Positions 45,248 to 54,772 of a stretch of DNA of 64,000 bases are shown piece after piece. This stretch comes from an uncultured Tateyamaria sp. (GTDB lineage Bacteria; Pseudomonadota; Alphaproteobacteria; Rhodobacterales; Rhodobacteraceae). Location of the stretch: positions 805,501-869,500 of the forward strand of contig NZ_CANKXW010000001.1 in assembly GCF_947487805.1 (NCBI RefSeq), read 5' to 3'. The position numbers and the translations under genes were made by a program. Numbering within the stretch: the stretch's first letter is position 1; each line of letters opens with the position of its first letter. A model generated the notes under the pieces. That model worked only from the letters and a program-made list of their open reading frames with translations. It was not told where the DNA came from and did not search any database.

Positions 45248-46924
45248 TCAGACATGTGCGCGCAGACCTGCGGCGTCCGCCGCCAGCGTCAGGGGCAGGG
45301 CCTCCAACGGCGCCTCGCGCCCCCGCAGGCTCAGCGCGACAAGGCCCCCCTCGGGCGCGGCCATGCCCGCGGCCTCCAGCGTGTCGATGGACAACAGCGC
45401 CTGCACGCCCATCGCCTTGGTCTCGCTTTCCAGCCGCGAGGCGAAATTCACCGTGTCCCCGATCAGGGTGCGCGGGGCCTGACCCGCCGCGCCGATCTCG
45501 CCCAGCACCACAGTGCCCAGATGCACACCAATGCCAATCGACACCGGCGCGCCGCCTTCGCTGGCCAATGTGGCGTTGAACCGGTCAAGCGCGGCCCCGA
45601 TGCCCTGCACCGCCTCGATGGCGGCACGGGCCGAACTGTCGGCGCTGTCGGTCTCGAACACCGCCATCAGCCCGTCGCCCATATACTTGTCCACCGTGCC
45701 GCGTGCCGCGACAATGGGCGGCACGATCTGGTCAAAGAACCGGTTCAGCAGGAACACCACGTCATAGGGCAGCTGCCCGTCGGTGCGCGCGGTAAACCCG
45801 CGCATGTCCAGAAACAGGACGGCCAGCCGCGCCTCCTTGCCCTGGCTCGCATGGGCACGCCCCTTCTTGCCGTCGCGGTCAAAGACGCGGAACACGGTCA
45901 CCGGCGCGGTGGGCCGTACCTGGCACGCGAGCCGCGCATTGGGCGGCGCGCCCACGGCGGCGAGGCTGCGGCGCTCGGCCTCCGACGCCGGGGGCAGATC
46001 CTCCAGCCCGTCCTCAATGATCACCCGGCAGGTCGTGCAGCGGCCCCGGCCCCCGCACAGGGCGGTGTGGGGCACGCCGCTGGCCTGCGATGTCTCCAGA
46101 ATGGTCTGGTTGCGCGGTGCCCGCACTGACGGCCCGTCGACATAATGCACGCGGATCGGCTTGGCGATGGCCGCCACGATGCGCCGCAGCGCAAACCCCG
46201 CCGCCGCCGCCCCCAGCACCGCATAGACCACATAGCTCGTGTTGGTGGCGGCCATGTCCAGCCGCGCAAACCCGGCGGCATCGGGCCAGTTCCACGCCGC
46301 ATGGGCCGCCGCCTCGGCCCGCGCATCGCTCAACAGCCCGTCAATCACCCGCGCGAACACCACAAATCCCATCAGCGACAGTGTCGGCACCAGAACGGCA
46401 AGCCCGAACATCACCGGCAGCCAGCGTCGCCACCAGTCGGTCAGCCGCAGCCACATATGCAGCCCGATGCACCCGTGCACCCACGTCACCAGCAGCAGAA
46501 CCGCCTGGCCCCAGCCATCCTGCGTGCCCCAGATCAGCCGCGTCACATAGCCCAGCATCGTGTCCACGCCCAGCATCTCGTACGCGCCACGGGTATAGAT
46601 CATGTGATCCACCAGCAGCAGCGGGATCAGCACGCCAAGCCCGATCTGCACCCAGTCCCGCACCGGCATCCGCAGCGTCCGACCCGTGACGACCTTGGAC
46701 AGCGACAGCACCATATGCGCCAGCAGCGCGGCCCCGATCACCACCGTACCGGGCAGCGACCGCGTCAGCCACAGCCGCGCATCCTGAAACACGTCAAACG
46801 CCGTGGGCGAAATCAGAACGGTGGCGATGTTGAGAAGATGCAGCGTCACATAGCCCATCAGGATCAGCCCCGATGCAATCCGCACCCGGGCCGCCCAACT
46901 GCCGCGCCACAACACATGTGTCAT
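45248..46924 (-). CDS. Adenylate/guanylate cyclase with membrane and 2Fe-2S ferredoxin domains
   Basis: 558-residue membrane protein in three parts: about six transmembrane helices with several histidines (H29, H70, H107, H150, H156) that could bind haem (1-250); a 2Fe-2S ferredoxin domain with C290, C296, C299 and C334; and a class III cyclase domain (from ~365) with metal-binding aspartates in LFLDMRGF and YMGDGLMAVF. It would make cAMP or cGMP in answer to a redox signal. ATG 46924 has AAGG upstream. Confidence 0.9.
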   Translation of the reverse strand: MTHVLWRGSWAARVRIASGLILMGYVTLHLLNIATVLISPTAFDVFQDARLWLTRSLPGTVVIGAALLAHMVLSLSKVVTGRTLRMPVRDWVQIGLGVLIPLLLVDHMIYTRGAYEMLGVDTMLGYVTRLIWGTQDGWGQAVLLLVTWVHGCIGLHMWLRLTDWWRRWLPVMFGLAVLVPTLSLMGFVVFARVIDGLLSDARAEAAAHAAWNWPDAAGFARLDMAATNTSYVVYAVLGAAAAGFALRRIVAAIAKPIRVHYVDGPSVRAPRNQTILETSQASGVPHTALCGGRGRCTTCRVIIEDGLEDLPPASEAERRSLAAVGAPPNARLACQVRPTAPVTVFRVFDRDGKKGRAHASQGKEARLAVLFLDMRGFTARTDGQLPYDVVFLLNRFFDQIVPPIVAARGTVDKYMGDGLMAVFETDSADSSARAAIEAVQGIGAALDRFNATLASEGGAPVSIGIGVHLGTVVLGEIGAAGQAPRTLIGDTVNFASRLESETKAMGVQALLSIDTLEAAGMAAPEGGLVALSLRGREAPLEALPLTLAADAAGLRAHV

Positions 46925-46997
46925 GCCTGACCTTCCCTTGCCACGCTTCATTCGTGGCCGCGCGCGCGCCCCCGGTCAAGCCAATAGGGGCTCCGCC

Positions 46998-47963
46998 TCA
47001 CTCGGCGGCCAGATCCGCGGCGTCCTCGACCTCGGCCAGAAACCGCTCCGCCTCAAGTGCTGCCATACAGCCCATGCCCGCCGACGTCACCGCCTGCCGG
47101 TACTTGTGATCGGTCAGGTCGCCCGCGGCAAAGACGCCCGGAATGGAGGTTTCGGTGCTGTCGGGCTTGGTCACGACATAGCCGCCCATATGCGTCTCCA
47201 GCACGTCCTTGACCAACTCGTTGGCAGGCGCGTGGCCGATGGCGACAAACACACCCTTGGCGGGGATGTCGGTGATCTCGCCGGTCTCCACATGCTTGAC
47301 CTTGATGCCCTCGACACCCAACGGGCTGTCGGTGCCATACACTTCCTCAAGCTGGTGGAACCACAGCGGCTCGATCTTGGGGTTCTTCATCAACCGGTCC
47401 TGCAGGATCTTCTCCGCACGCAACTCGTCGCGGCGGTGCACCAGCGTCACCTTGGACGCGAAATTGGTCAGGAAAAGCGCCTCTTCGACGGCCGTGTTGC
47501 CGCCACCGATCACCACGATCTCCTGTCCGCGATAGAAAAACCCGTCACAGGTCGCACAGGCGCTGACGCCAAATCCTTTGAACTTCTCTTCCGACGGCAG
47601 GCCCAGCCACTTGGCGCGCGCGCCCGTCGCCAGGATTATCGCATCCGCCACATATTCCGTGCCGCTGTCGGACTGCGCCACGAACGGACGGCGCGAGAAA
47701 TCCACCGACGTGATGATGTCGCCGATGATCTCACAGCCCATCGCCTTGGCGTGGTCCTGCATCCGCACCATCAGGTCCGGCCCCTGCACCTCGGTGTCAC
47801 CGGGCCAGTTCTCGACTTCCGTGGTGGTGGTCAGCTGACCGCCGGGCTCAATGCCCTGCACCAGAATTGGGTCCAGCATCGCACGGCTCGCATAAACGCC
47901 CGCAGTATATCCCGCAGGACCCGATCCGATGATCAAAACCTTTGTCCGTTTTGTGTCGGCCAT
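46998..47963 (-). CDS. trxB: Thioredoxin reductase
   Basis: NADPH-dependent flavoprotein (321 residues) that reduces thioredoxin. FAD motif GSGPAGYTAG (13-22), redox-active cysteines C136 and C139 in CATCD, NADPH motif VIGGGNTAVEEA, and the C-terminal FAD motif GVFAAGDL. ATG 47963 (MADTKRTKVLIIG) is the family start. Divergent from the Lrp gene. Confidence 0.96.
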   Translation of the reverse strand: MADTKRTKVLIIGSGPAGYTAGVYASRAMLDPILVQGIEPGGQLTTTTEVENWPGDTEVQGPDLMVRMQDHAKAMGCEIIGDIITSVDFSRRPFVAQSDSGTEYVADAIILATGARAKWLGLPSEEKFKGFGVSACATCDGFFYRGQEIVVIGGGNTAVEEALFLTNFASKVTLVHRRDELRAEKILQDRLMKNPKIEPLWFHQLEEVYGTDSPLGVEGIKVKHVETGEITDIPAKGVFVAIGHAPANELVKDVLETHMGGYVVTKPDSTETSIPGVFAAGDLTDHKYRQAVTSAGMGCMAALEAERFLAEVEDAADLAAE

Positions 47964-48079
47964 GTCGCACCCCCGATGCAGCTTGATTGAGCAGTCCACC
48001 CGATATAGACGCAGCCCGCGCCGGTTTGAACCCTGATATTGGGCAGCCGGGTTGCACAGAATGCAAGCATTCGGATTTC

Positions 48080-48113
48080 ACAATATTGCGCAATTGCGAA
48101 ACAATATTGCGCA
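48080..48113. promoter_or_regulatory. Direct repeats upstream of the Lrp gene
   Basis: ACAATATTGCGCA occurs at 48080-48092 and again at 48101-48113, 21 bases apart (two helical turns), in the trxB/lrp divergent gap. Such phasing suits binding of an Lrp-type octamer or dimer and suggests autoregulation. Confidence 0.5.
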
Positions 48114-48157
48114 TAACGCCGGGGCTGTTATAACAACCGCAAAATAAAGGGGCGCTT

Positions 48158-48658
48158 ATGGCAAGCACGCGACTCGATCCCATTGATCGCAAGATTCTGG
48201 CGGAATTGCAGGCCGATGGCCGCATGACCAATGTTGAACTGGCCAAACGGGTGGGCATCTCGGCACCACCCTGCCTGCGCCGCGTGCGCACGCTCGAGGA
48301 AAATGGCTATATCCGCGGCTACCACGCCGACGTGGACAGCCACGAATTGGGCTTTGAGGTACAGGTGTTCGCCAATGTGGGCCTCGGCAGTCAGGCCGAG
48401 GCAGACCTCAGTGCCTTCGAGGACCGCTGCCGCGAATGGCCGCTCGTGCGCGAATGCCACATGCTGAATGGTGAGGTGGACTTCATCCTCAAATGCGTGG
48501 CCCCCGACCTCTCAAGCTTCCAGAGCTTTCTGACCGGCGAACTGCTGACCACGCCCAATGTGGCCAGCGTCAAGACGTCGCTGGTGATCCGGCAGGCCAA
48601 GGACGCGCCCGGCGTGCCCTTTGACGTGCTCGAGGACCGGCTGGCCAAATCCGCCTGA
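48158..48658 (+). CDS. Lrp/AsnC family transcriptional regulator
   Basis: 166-residue regulator with an N-terminal AsnC helix-turn-helix (DPIDRKILAELQADGRMTNVELAKRVGISAPPCLRRV pattern, residues 7-45) and a C-terminal ligand-binding RAM domain. It would respond to an amino acid and control its own gene or distant ones. Divergent from trxB, with phased direct repeats upstream. Confidence 0.93.
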   Translation: MASTRLDPIDRKILAELQADGRMTNVELAKRVGISAPPCLRRVRTLEENGYIRGYHADVDSHELGFEVQVFANVGLGSQAEADLSAFEDRCREWPLVRECHMLNGEVDFILKCVAPDLSSFQSFLTGELLTTPNVASVKTSLVIRQAKDAPGVPFDVLEDRLAKSA

Positions 48659-48691
48659 CACCCGGCAGCTGACACCGGGCGCGTGGCGGGA

Positions 48692-49471
48692 TCACCCCGC
48701 CTGCGCAATATCCTCTTCGGGCGCGCGCGGATGCGCCAGCGGCCCGAAATCCGTCACGTGGGCGATATGCGGGAACATCGACAGGAACAGGTCGCGCTGG
48801 GCGTGGGTCACCTGACGGGTCGCCGCCATGCCGGGATGGAACGTCTCCATCGCGATTCCGCCCACATCGATGGCCGCATGGCGCGACAGGCAGATATGGA
48901 ACAGGCGCACCGGGGTGGGGGGCACAACCTCGATCACGTTGACCCCGTCGACAAAGGCACTGGCCGGCGTCAACAGCGGCGCACCGCCCGTGGTGCCGCG
49001 CAGATGCGCAGGCGTCTGCAACAGGCGCGCGCCCGGTCCCACCGTCACAAAGGACGCAGGCCGCGATTGCCCGAAACTATCTGCCATGATCCGGATCAGC
49101 GGCATCCGCCGCCCCGCATCCGCAGGCACGAAATTCGACGACCCGATCCACAGCACCTGCGCCGGATCACCCGCGGTGGTGTTCAGCCAGTCACCGGGTT
49201 GCAGGTCCTCGATGGCGACACTGCCCTCGGGGCTCGACAGCACCACGCCGCGCGCAAAGGCGGAAAAGGCGGATTCGAACAGCGGCAGGGCGGGCGCCTT
49301 GAACGTCGCGATGCTGCGGCTGCCATCGGCGCGGATCGCGGCGACCTCGAAACTGCGCAGCGCGGCCGTGTTGGATTGGGTCATCGGGGACGCAAACCGG
49401 TCATAGGGTGTGCGGCTGGCACGCAGGGTTGCGTCAGCGCGGGGCACGCGCAGGGCGATGGGACGAGTCAT
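48692..49471 (-). CDS. Hint-domain protein lacking the catalytic cysteine
   Basis: 259-residue protein with a Hedgehog/intein (Hint) fold: SSPEGSVAIEDLQPGDWL then VLWIGSSNFV. In self-splicing Hint domains the first residue is Cys; here the position reads FARGVVLSS with no cysteine, so self-cleavage is not expected. C-terminal histidines in SRHAAIDVGGIAMETFHPG. Many Rhodobacteraceae carry such proteins of unknown role. ATG 49471 has GAGG seven bases upstream. Confidence 0.8.
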   Translation of the reverse strand: MTRPIALRVPRADATLRASRTPYDRFASPMTQSNTAALRSFEVAAIRADGSRSIATFKAPALPLFESAFSAFARGVVLSSPEGSVAIEDLQPGDWLNTTAGDPAQVLWIGSSNFVPADAGRRMPLIRIMADSFGQSRPASFVTVGPGARLLQTPAHLRGTTGGAPLLTPASAFVDGVNVIEVVPPTPVRLFHICLSRHAAIDVGGIAMETFHPGMAATRQVTHAQRDLFLSMFPHIAHVTDFGPLAHPRAPEEDIAQAG

Positions 49472-49696
49472 ATGTAACCTCATAAATCTGGTCACATCTG
49501 TGCCGGCCCCCACCAGCGACGACAGATGGAATGTGTCCATGTGTCAAAGTGATGGTGGATAATTTGGTGAATTCCTTCAAATTGTCAAAATTCACCGGAC
49601 ATTAACGTCAAAAAGCGCACCAATGGCGCGCCTTTTTCCGGAATTGTCCACGCACGCATAGGCTGTGCGCCACAATTTGATTCTACGAGGGTCGGC

Positions 49697-49837
49697 TCAG
49701 GCCGTCTTGCGCAGCTCCAGCGCGCCCTTGCGCTTGGCGATGAACGCCGCCCGGCGTGTGCCGCGTGCCCATGGCATCTGGGGGGTCTGCTCTTGTGCTG
49801 TCTTGACGACAGAAGTGACAAAGCGGGTGGTCTTCAT
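49697..49837 (-). CDS. Small conserved-looking protein, 46 residues
   Basis: Reads MKTTRFVTSVVKTAQEQTPQ at the start and ends RKGALELRKTA. Basic, without a membrane segment. ATG 49837 has AGGA eight bases upstream. I believe similar small proteins occur in relatives, with an MPWARG core, but this comes from memory and is not checked. Function unknown. Confidence 0.5.
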   Translation of the reverse strand: MKTTRFVTSVVKTAQEQTPQMPWARGTRRAAFIAKRKGALELRKTA

Positions 49838-50080
49838 ATGTTTGGTCCTGTGCTCGATCTCTGTACCGGGTCTTTTGCCCGGCTCATGGACATATTGGCG
49901 GGCCAATCCGGCAGGTTTGCGGCGCAGGTGCAGAAACTTTTCAGAAAATTGGCGCGGTCTGCCGCGAACTGTGGCGCGGCCCAAACCCCAAGTTTTCAAA
50001 AGGGTCCGGCGGCGCGGCCCGCCGCCGTCACGGCCGAATGAGGCAAAACCACGCCGCGCGCCGCCGCATTTGCGCCCGGA

Positions 50081-50836
50081 TCACAGCACGATGGCCGAAA
50101 TCAGCCGCCCGTAATCGGGGTCCTTGGCGTGGACCGACCTGCGGTAGGAATAGAACCGGTCGGGGTCGTAATAGGTGCAGTGCCGGGTCCACTCCGCCGA
50201 TCCCACGCCCGCCGCGCGCAGCCGCGCCAACCCGTATCCCGGCAGGTCGAAATGCATCCGGTCGCCGTCACCGCCCGCAAAGAACCGCGTGTTCTCGGGG
50301 TCTTCGTCCAGAAAGATGTCAAAGAACTCCGGCCCGACCTCATAGGCGCGCTGGCTGATCGACGGGCCGATCACCGCGGATATGTCCGACCGCGCGGCCC
50401 CCAGCGCGACCATCGCATCCACCGTCGCCTCCAGCACACCGGCCTGCGCCCCTTTCCAGCCCGCATGGGCCGCACCGATCACACCCGCTTCCGGGGCGCT
50501 GAACAGCACCGGCTGGCAATCTGCGGTCAGAACCGACAACGCCACGCCGGGCGTGGCCGTGACCAGCGCGTCGGCCTTTGGCTTGGGGTCCTGCGGCGCC
50601 TCCATGTGGATGACGTCCGGGGAATGCACCTGATGCACCGCGGCCAGCATCTGTGGGCCCACGCCCATCGCGTCCGCCGCGCGGGCGCGGTTTATGGCCA
50701 CGATCTCGGTCTGGTCCGAACTGCCCGTGCCACAGTTCAACCCTGCGAAAATCCCCGACGACGCCCCGCCCTTGCGGGTGAAAAAGCCGTGGCGCACAGG
50801 GCCAAGGCTGTCTGCGGTGAGGATTTCAAGGGTCAT
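50081..50836 (-). CDS. pgeF: Peptidoglycan editing factor PgeF (YfiH/laccase domain)
   Basis: 251-residue enzyme of the DUF152 fold. In E. coli it removes wrongly incorporated L-Ser from peptidoglycan precursors; older annotation was polyphenol oxidase. The zinc site shows as VHQVHSPDV, TADCQPVLF and GAAHAGWKGAQAG. It follows midA with an ATGA overlap; lgt-midA-pgeF is a common alphaproteobacterial order. Confidence 0.92.
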   Translation of the reverse strand: MTLEILTADSLGPVRHGFFTRKGGASSGIFAGLNCGTGSSDQTEIVAINRARAADAMGVGPQMLAAVHQVHSPDVIHMEAPQDPKPKADALVTATPGVALSVLTADCQPVLFSAPEAGVIGAAHAGWKGAQAGVLEATVDAMVALGAARSDISAVIGPSISQRAYEVGPEFFDIFLDEDPENTRFFAGGDGDRMHFDLPGYGLARLRAAGVGSAEWTRHCTYYDPDRFYSYRRSVHAKDPDYGRLISAIVL

Positions 50837-51894
50837 GGCAACAATCCGGGCGGCGGGGCAGCGGCGGGGGGATAGATCCCCAGCACCTTGAACAGGTTTC
50901 CCATTTCCTCGGGATGCGTCAACCGCCGATGTGCGGCGATATGGCTGTCAAGCGCTGCTCCGGCCAGATTTGCGGCAAGCGCGCGGGCGCGGTCGGTGAT
51001 GCCCAGCCGTTCGAGGAACACGCCCTGCGGGGTCAGACGACTGTGCGCGGCCGGGGCCGAGGCGCGGGCAAGTGCCTCGAAATCCACATGCGCGGTCAGG
51101 TCTGCACTGCCCGGGGCGGCCAGCGGATCCACCGGGCTGTGAGCGCGCAGCGCCTGCAACGTGTCGCCCTGGCTGCGCCAGTCGCCATAATCGATGATCA
51201 CCGCCGCGCCGCCCTCTGCCGCGATCTGCGCGCCAATACGGGCCACGACGCCTGCGGCCAGTGCGCAGGTCTCCACGATGTCGCCCTCGGCGGTGTCCTC
51301 CAACCGGTGCGCCAGCGTGGCCTGCGGGCCAACGGGCGACCAGCCAAAGCGCAACCTGTCACCTTCCAGCCCCACACAGCGCTCGCGCCAGCCCGCGCCT
51401 GCGCGCTGGAACTGCCGCACAGGCAGCGCATCAAAGAATTCATTGGCCAGCAGGAACAGCGGCCCAGCGGGCAACGCATCCACGTGATCCACCCAAGCCA
51501 CGTCCATGCCCGCCAGCGCGTCCTTCTGGCGCGCGCGCAGGGCAGGCGACACCTCGACCAGCACCACGCGCGCGGCCTCGGCAAAGCCGGGCACCCGGCC
51601 CGCCGCCCGCAGCGCATCGGCCATAAGCGTCCCCCGACCGGGGCCCAGCTCCGCCAGCACAAAATCGGGCGGCGCCCCCTGATCCAGCCAGGCCTGCGCG
51701 AGGCTCAGGCCCATGAGCTCTCCGAACATCTGGCTGATCTCGGGGGCGGTGGTGAAATCCCCCGCAGCACCCAGAGGATCGCGGGTCGTGTAATAGCCCT
51801 TGGTCGGGTGCAGCAGCGCCGTCTCCATGAAATCGGCCACGGTGATCGGGCCCGCCGCGGCAATCCGCTGCGCCAGATCCGCGCCAAGGCTCAT
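50833..51894 (-). CDS. MidA/NDUFAF7 family class I methyltransferase
   Basis: 353-residue SAM-dependent methyltransferase. SAM motif [14 protein letters not shown], then [13 protein letters not shown]; the family-typical start has [36 protein letters not shown] pattern. The mitochondrial homologue methylates an arginine of a complex I subunit. ATGA overlaps join it to lgt and pgeF. Confidence 0.9.
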   Translation of the reverse strand: MSLGADLAQRIAAAGPITVADFMETALLHPTKGYYTTRDPLGAAGDFTTAPEISQMFGELMGLSLAQAWLDQGAPPDFVLAELGPGRGTLMADALRAAGRVPGFAEAARVVLVEVSPALRARQKDALAGMDVAWVDHVDALPAGPLFLLANEFFDALPVRQFQRAGAGWRERCVGLEGDRLRFGWSPVGPQATLAHRLEDTAEGDIVETCALAAGVVARIGAQIAAEGGAAVIIDYGDWRSQGDTLQALRAHSPVDPLAAPGSADLTAHVDFEALARASAPAAHSRLTPQGVFLERLGITDRARALAANLAGAALDSHIAAHRRLTHPEEMGNLFKVLGIYPPAAAPPPGLLP

Positions 51895-52784
51895 GCCAGC
51901 GGCGGCCGGGCGCGGGCCCGTAGGATCAGCCACGCGCCAATCAGGATCATCGGCAACGACAGGATCTGTCCCATGGTCAGGCCATAGCCGCCCATCTGCC
52001 AGGCCAGCCCCAGCGGATTGCCCTCTGACACGAACTGCGCATCCGGCTGGCGCACGAATTCCACCGCGAACCGCGCCAGACCGTACCCCGCCAGAAAGGT
52101 GCCGCAGACCAGACCGGGCCGCTTGTAGGCCCCGCGCCGCCACACCATCCACAACAACAGCACCAGCAGGACGAACCCCTCGAGGAATGCCTCGTAAAGC
52201 TGCGAGGGATGGCGCGCACAAACGCCCGCCACTTCGGGACAGAACTGCGCCGCGCGGCCCGGAAAGGCCACGCCCCAGGGCATGTCCGTCGGACGCCCCC
52301 ACAGCTCTGCGTTGATGAAATTTGCAAACCGCCCCAGCAATAGGCCCGGCGGCACACCCAGCGCGATGGCATCCGCGGCACTCAGCCGGTTGATCCCGTG
52401 CCGCCGCGTATAAAGCCACGCGGCCAGGATCACCCCCAGCGCGCCGCCGTGAAAGGCCATGCCCCCCTCCCAGATCGCGATGATCGACAGCGGATCGTCC
52501 AGATAGGCACCGGGCTGGTAGAACAGCACGTAACCCAGCCGCCCGCCCAGCAGCACGCCCAGAATGATCCAGGTCAGCATGTCCTCGATCTGCGCGGGCG
52601 TCATCACAGGCGTCTGGCCGGGCCACAGACGTGGTGCCTTGACCGTCATCACCACCAGCCGCCAGCCGATGATGATCCCCACGATATAGGCCAGCGCATA
52701 CCAGCGCAGGGCAAATTCCATGCCAAAGGCGGTGATGGTAAAGATCTCGGGCGAGATGTCGGGAAAGGGGATCATGGCGTTCAT
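51891..52784 (-). CDS. lgt: Prolipoprotein diacylglyceryl transferase
   Basis: Inner-membrane enzyme (297 residues) that attaches diacylglycerol to the lipobox cysteine, the first step of lipoprotein maturation. Seven membrane helices; the hallmark [17 protein letters not shown] and the FHGGALGV segment are present. First gene of lgt-midA-pgeF. Confidence 0.96.
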   Translation of the reverse strand: MNAMIPFPDISPEIFTITAFGMEFALRWYALAYIVGIIIGWRLVVMTVKAPRLWPGQTPVMTPAQIEDMLTWIILGVLLGGRLGYVLFYQPGAYLDDPLSIIAIWEGGMAFHGGALGVILAAWLYTRRHGINRLSAADAIALGVPPGLLLGRFANFINAELWGRPTDMPWGVAFPGRAAQFCPEVAGVCARHPSQLYEAFLEGFVLLVLLLWMVWRRGAYKRPGLVCGTFLAGYGLARFAVEFVRQPDAQFVSEGNPLGLAWQMGGYGLTMGQILSLPMILIGAWLILRARARPPLA

Positions 52785-52880
52785 CTGCGTCTGAATGCCC
52801 CTGTGTTAGGCCAAGGTCAACCTTGCTTGGGGGGCGGATGCACCCCATATAGAGGGTGCGTTTGAACGGGAGACGACACC

Positions 52881-53117
52881 ATGCAGGCACGCGGCAAGAT
52901 TTTTGACGACATTTCGCAGTTGATGACCAACGCGATGGGCGTGGCACAGGGCGCGCGCGAAGAGGCGGAAACGGCGATGAAGTCGATGATGGACCGCTGG
53001 CTCGCGGACCGCGATTTTGTCACCCGCGAGGAATTCGACGCGGTGCGCGCAATGGCGCAGAAGGCGCGCGAAGAGAACGAGGCGCTCAAGGCCCGGATCG
53101 AAGCGCTGGAAAAGTAA
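52881..53117 (+). CDS. ubiK: Ubiquinone biosynthesis accessory factor UbiK (BMFP)
   Basis: 78-residue protein, N-terminal amphipathic helix (MQARGKIFDDISQLMTNAMG) and C-terminal coiled coil (EEFDAVRAMAQKAREENEAL). UbiK binds UbiJ and lipid in the aerobic ubiquinone complex. Followed by a perfect terminator, so it is a single-gene unit divergent from lgt. Confidence 0.88.
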   Translation: MQARGKIFDDISQLMTNAMGVAQGAREEAETAMKSMMDRWLADRDFVTREEFDAVRAMAQKAREENEALKARIEALEK

Positions 53118-53168
53118 CCAAACGGCGGCGCTGCCGCGCCATTCCATATTCTGCAAGCGGATGATGAT

Positions 53169-53197
53169 CGCCCGGTGTTCGGACCGGGCGTTTTTTT
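53169..53197 (+). terminator. Rho-independent terminator of ubiK
   Basis: CGCCCGGT pairs with ACCGGGCG (8 bp, six-base loop) followed by seven T. Confidence 0.95.
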
Positions 53198-53258
53198 GTG
53201 GCCGGGTGCGCGCGCACGCCGTGCCAGCGGCATGCCTCTATTTTGGTGTTAGTTCAGA

Positions 53259-53401
53259 GTTCTCCCCAACTTATTGAGGTTATCCCCAAATAAAGGGTTG
53301 CCAGATGGCGGCGGCACGGTCACCATATCTGGTAGAGGCACGGGGGATCGCCCCGAGATCTCAGAGCAGGCACCTAGCGCTTGGGGCGCTGCCAGCCCCA
53401 A
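53259..53401. promoter_or_regulatory. Direct repeats and hairpin upstream of the YbjN gene
   Basis: GTTCTCCCCAA (53259) and GTTATCCCCAA (53279) are 20 bases apart on one face of the helix, a possible operator. Closer to the gene TTGGGGC (53381-53387) pairs with GCCCCAA (53395-53401) in a seven-bp hairpin of the leader. Confidence 0.4.
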
Positions 53402-53428
53402 TCGCTACAGCGAATAAGAGGTGGCGAC

Positions 53429-53929
53429 ATGGCCCTTTCCGAGCAGTTCCTGGAAGATGAAATTCACCCGATTGATATCGTCGAACATCTGGCGGAGCAT
53501 CACGAGTGGGATTTCGACCGCATTGCGGATGATCAGATCGCGATGGCGGTGGAAGGGCAGTGGCGGACGTATTCGCTCACGCTGGCCTGGTCCGGCTATG
53601 ACGAGACATTGCGCATGGTCTGCACCTTCGAGATGGAGCCGCCCGAAGAGAAGCTGGCGGGGCTGTACGAGTTGCTCAACCACGTGAATGATCAATGCTG
53701 GGCGGGGTCGTTCACCTATTGGGAAGAGCAGAAGCTGATGGTCTATCGCTATGGTCTTGTGCTCAGCGGTGGCCAGATGGCCAGCCCCGAGCAGATCGAC
53801 ACCATGATCGGTGCCGCCGTGATGAGCGCGGAGCGGTATTATCCCGCCTTGCAGCTGCTGATCTGGGGGGATCGCACTCCGGCGGATGCCATGCAGGTTG
53901 CCATTGCAGAGGCCTATGGCCGGGCGTAA
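53429..53929 (+). CDS. YbjN domain protein
   Basis: 166-residue cytoplasmic protein of the YbjN/TY3-chaperone-like fold: HPIDIVEHLAEHHEWDFDRI start, then FTYWEEQKLMVYRYGL and AAVMSAERYYPALQLLIWG. Function unclear (sensory transduction regulator in E. coli annotation). GAGG precedes ATG 53429. Upstream of proC by 30 bases. Confidence 0.88.
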   Translation: MALSEQFLEDEIHPIDIVEHLAEHHEWDFDRIADDQIAMAVEGQWRTYSLTLAWSGYDETLRMVCTFEMEPPEEKLAGLYELLNHVNDQCWAGSFTYWEEQKLMVYRYGLVLSGGQMASPEQIDTMIGAAVMSAERYYPALQLLIWGDRTPADAMQVAIAEAYGRA

Positions 53930-53959
53930 CCTGAGCCCCTGATAAGACGGGGGGTATCC

Positions 53960-54772
53960 ATGAAAGACACAGAGATCGCGGCGCGGGGCCTTGTGCTTCT
54001 GGGCTGCGGCAAGATGGGGTCGGCGATGCTGGCCGGGTGGCTGGAACGTGGTCTGCCCGAGGACAGTGTCTGGGTTCTGGATCCGCACCCATCCGATTGG
54101 GTGCAGTCGCTGGGCGTGCATGTGAATGCAGGCGTGCCAGAGGCGCCTGCCGTCGTGCTGATCGCGGTCAAGCCGCAGATGATGGGCGATGCCCTGCCGA
54201 CGCTTGCCGCACTGGGCGGGGGCGACACGGTCTTTGTCTCTGTTGCGGCGGGCACGCCGCTGGCGGCGTTCGAGGCGGCCTTTGGTGCGGCCACGCCCAT
54301 CGTGCGCGCCATGCCCAACACGCCCGCGGCCATCGGGCAGGGGATCACCGCGATCTGTGCCAATGCCGCCGGTCAATCCGCGCTGGGCATGGCAGAGGCG
54401 TTGCTGTCCGCCGTGGGCGATGTTGTGACGCTGGAGGGCGAGCACCAGATGGATGCCGTCACCGGGGTCAGCGGGTCGGGCCCGGCCTATGTCTTCCATC
54501 TGATCGAGACGCTGGCTGCGGCGGGCGAGGCACAGGGCTTGCCCGCGCCGCTGGCGATGCAGCTGGCCAAGGCGACGGTCGCGGGTGCGGGCGCGCTGGC
54601 CATGCGGGCCAGTGAGGACCCCGCACAGCTGCGGGTCAATGTGACCAGCCCCAACGGGACAACGCAGGCCGCGCTTGAGGTGCTGATGGACGCGGCGCAG
54701 GGCTTTCCCGCGCTGATGCCGCGAGCGGTTGCGGCGGCGACGGACAGATCGAAGGAGCTTGCCCGTGGCTGA
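53960..54772 (+). CDS. proC: Pyrroline-5-carboxylate reductase
   Basis: Last step of proline synthesis: reduces 1-pyrroline-5-carboxylate with NAD(P)H. 270 residues, N-terminal motif LLGCGKMGSAMLAGW (residues ~11-25), RAMPNTPAAIGQG and the C-terminal VTSPNGTTQAALE signature. Overlaps csaA by eight bases. Confidence 0.95.
   Translation: MKDTEIAARGLVLLGCGKMGSAMLAGWLERGLPEDSVWVLDPHPSDWVQSLGVHVNAGVPEAPAVVLIAVKPQMMGDALPTLAALGGGDTVFVSVAAGTPLAAFEAAFGAATPIVRAMPNTPAAIGQGITAICANAAGQSALGMAEALLSAVGDVVTLEGEHQMDAVTGVSGSGPAYVFHLIETLAAAGEAQGLPAPLAMQLAKATVAGAGALAMRASEDPAQLRVNVTSPNGTTQAALEVLMDAAQGFPALMPRAVAAATDRSKELARG

Noticed and set aside
53259-53291. DnaA boxes or a replication origin near 53.27 kb
   Set aside because: TTATCCCCA units resemble DnaA boxes only loosely and no dnaA, dnaN or gidA-type neighbours are present.
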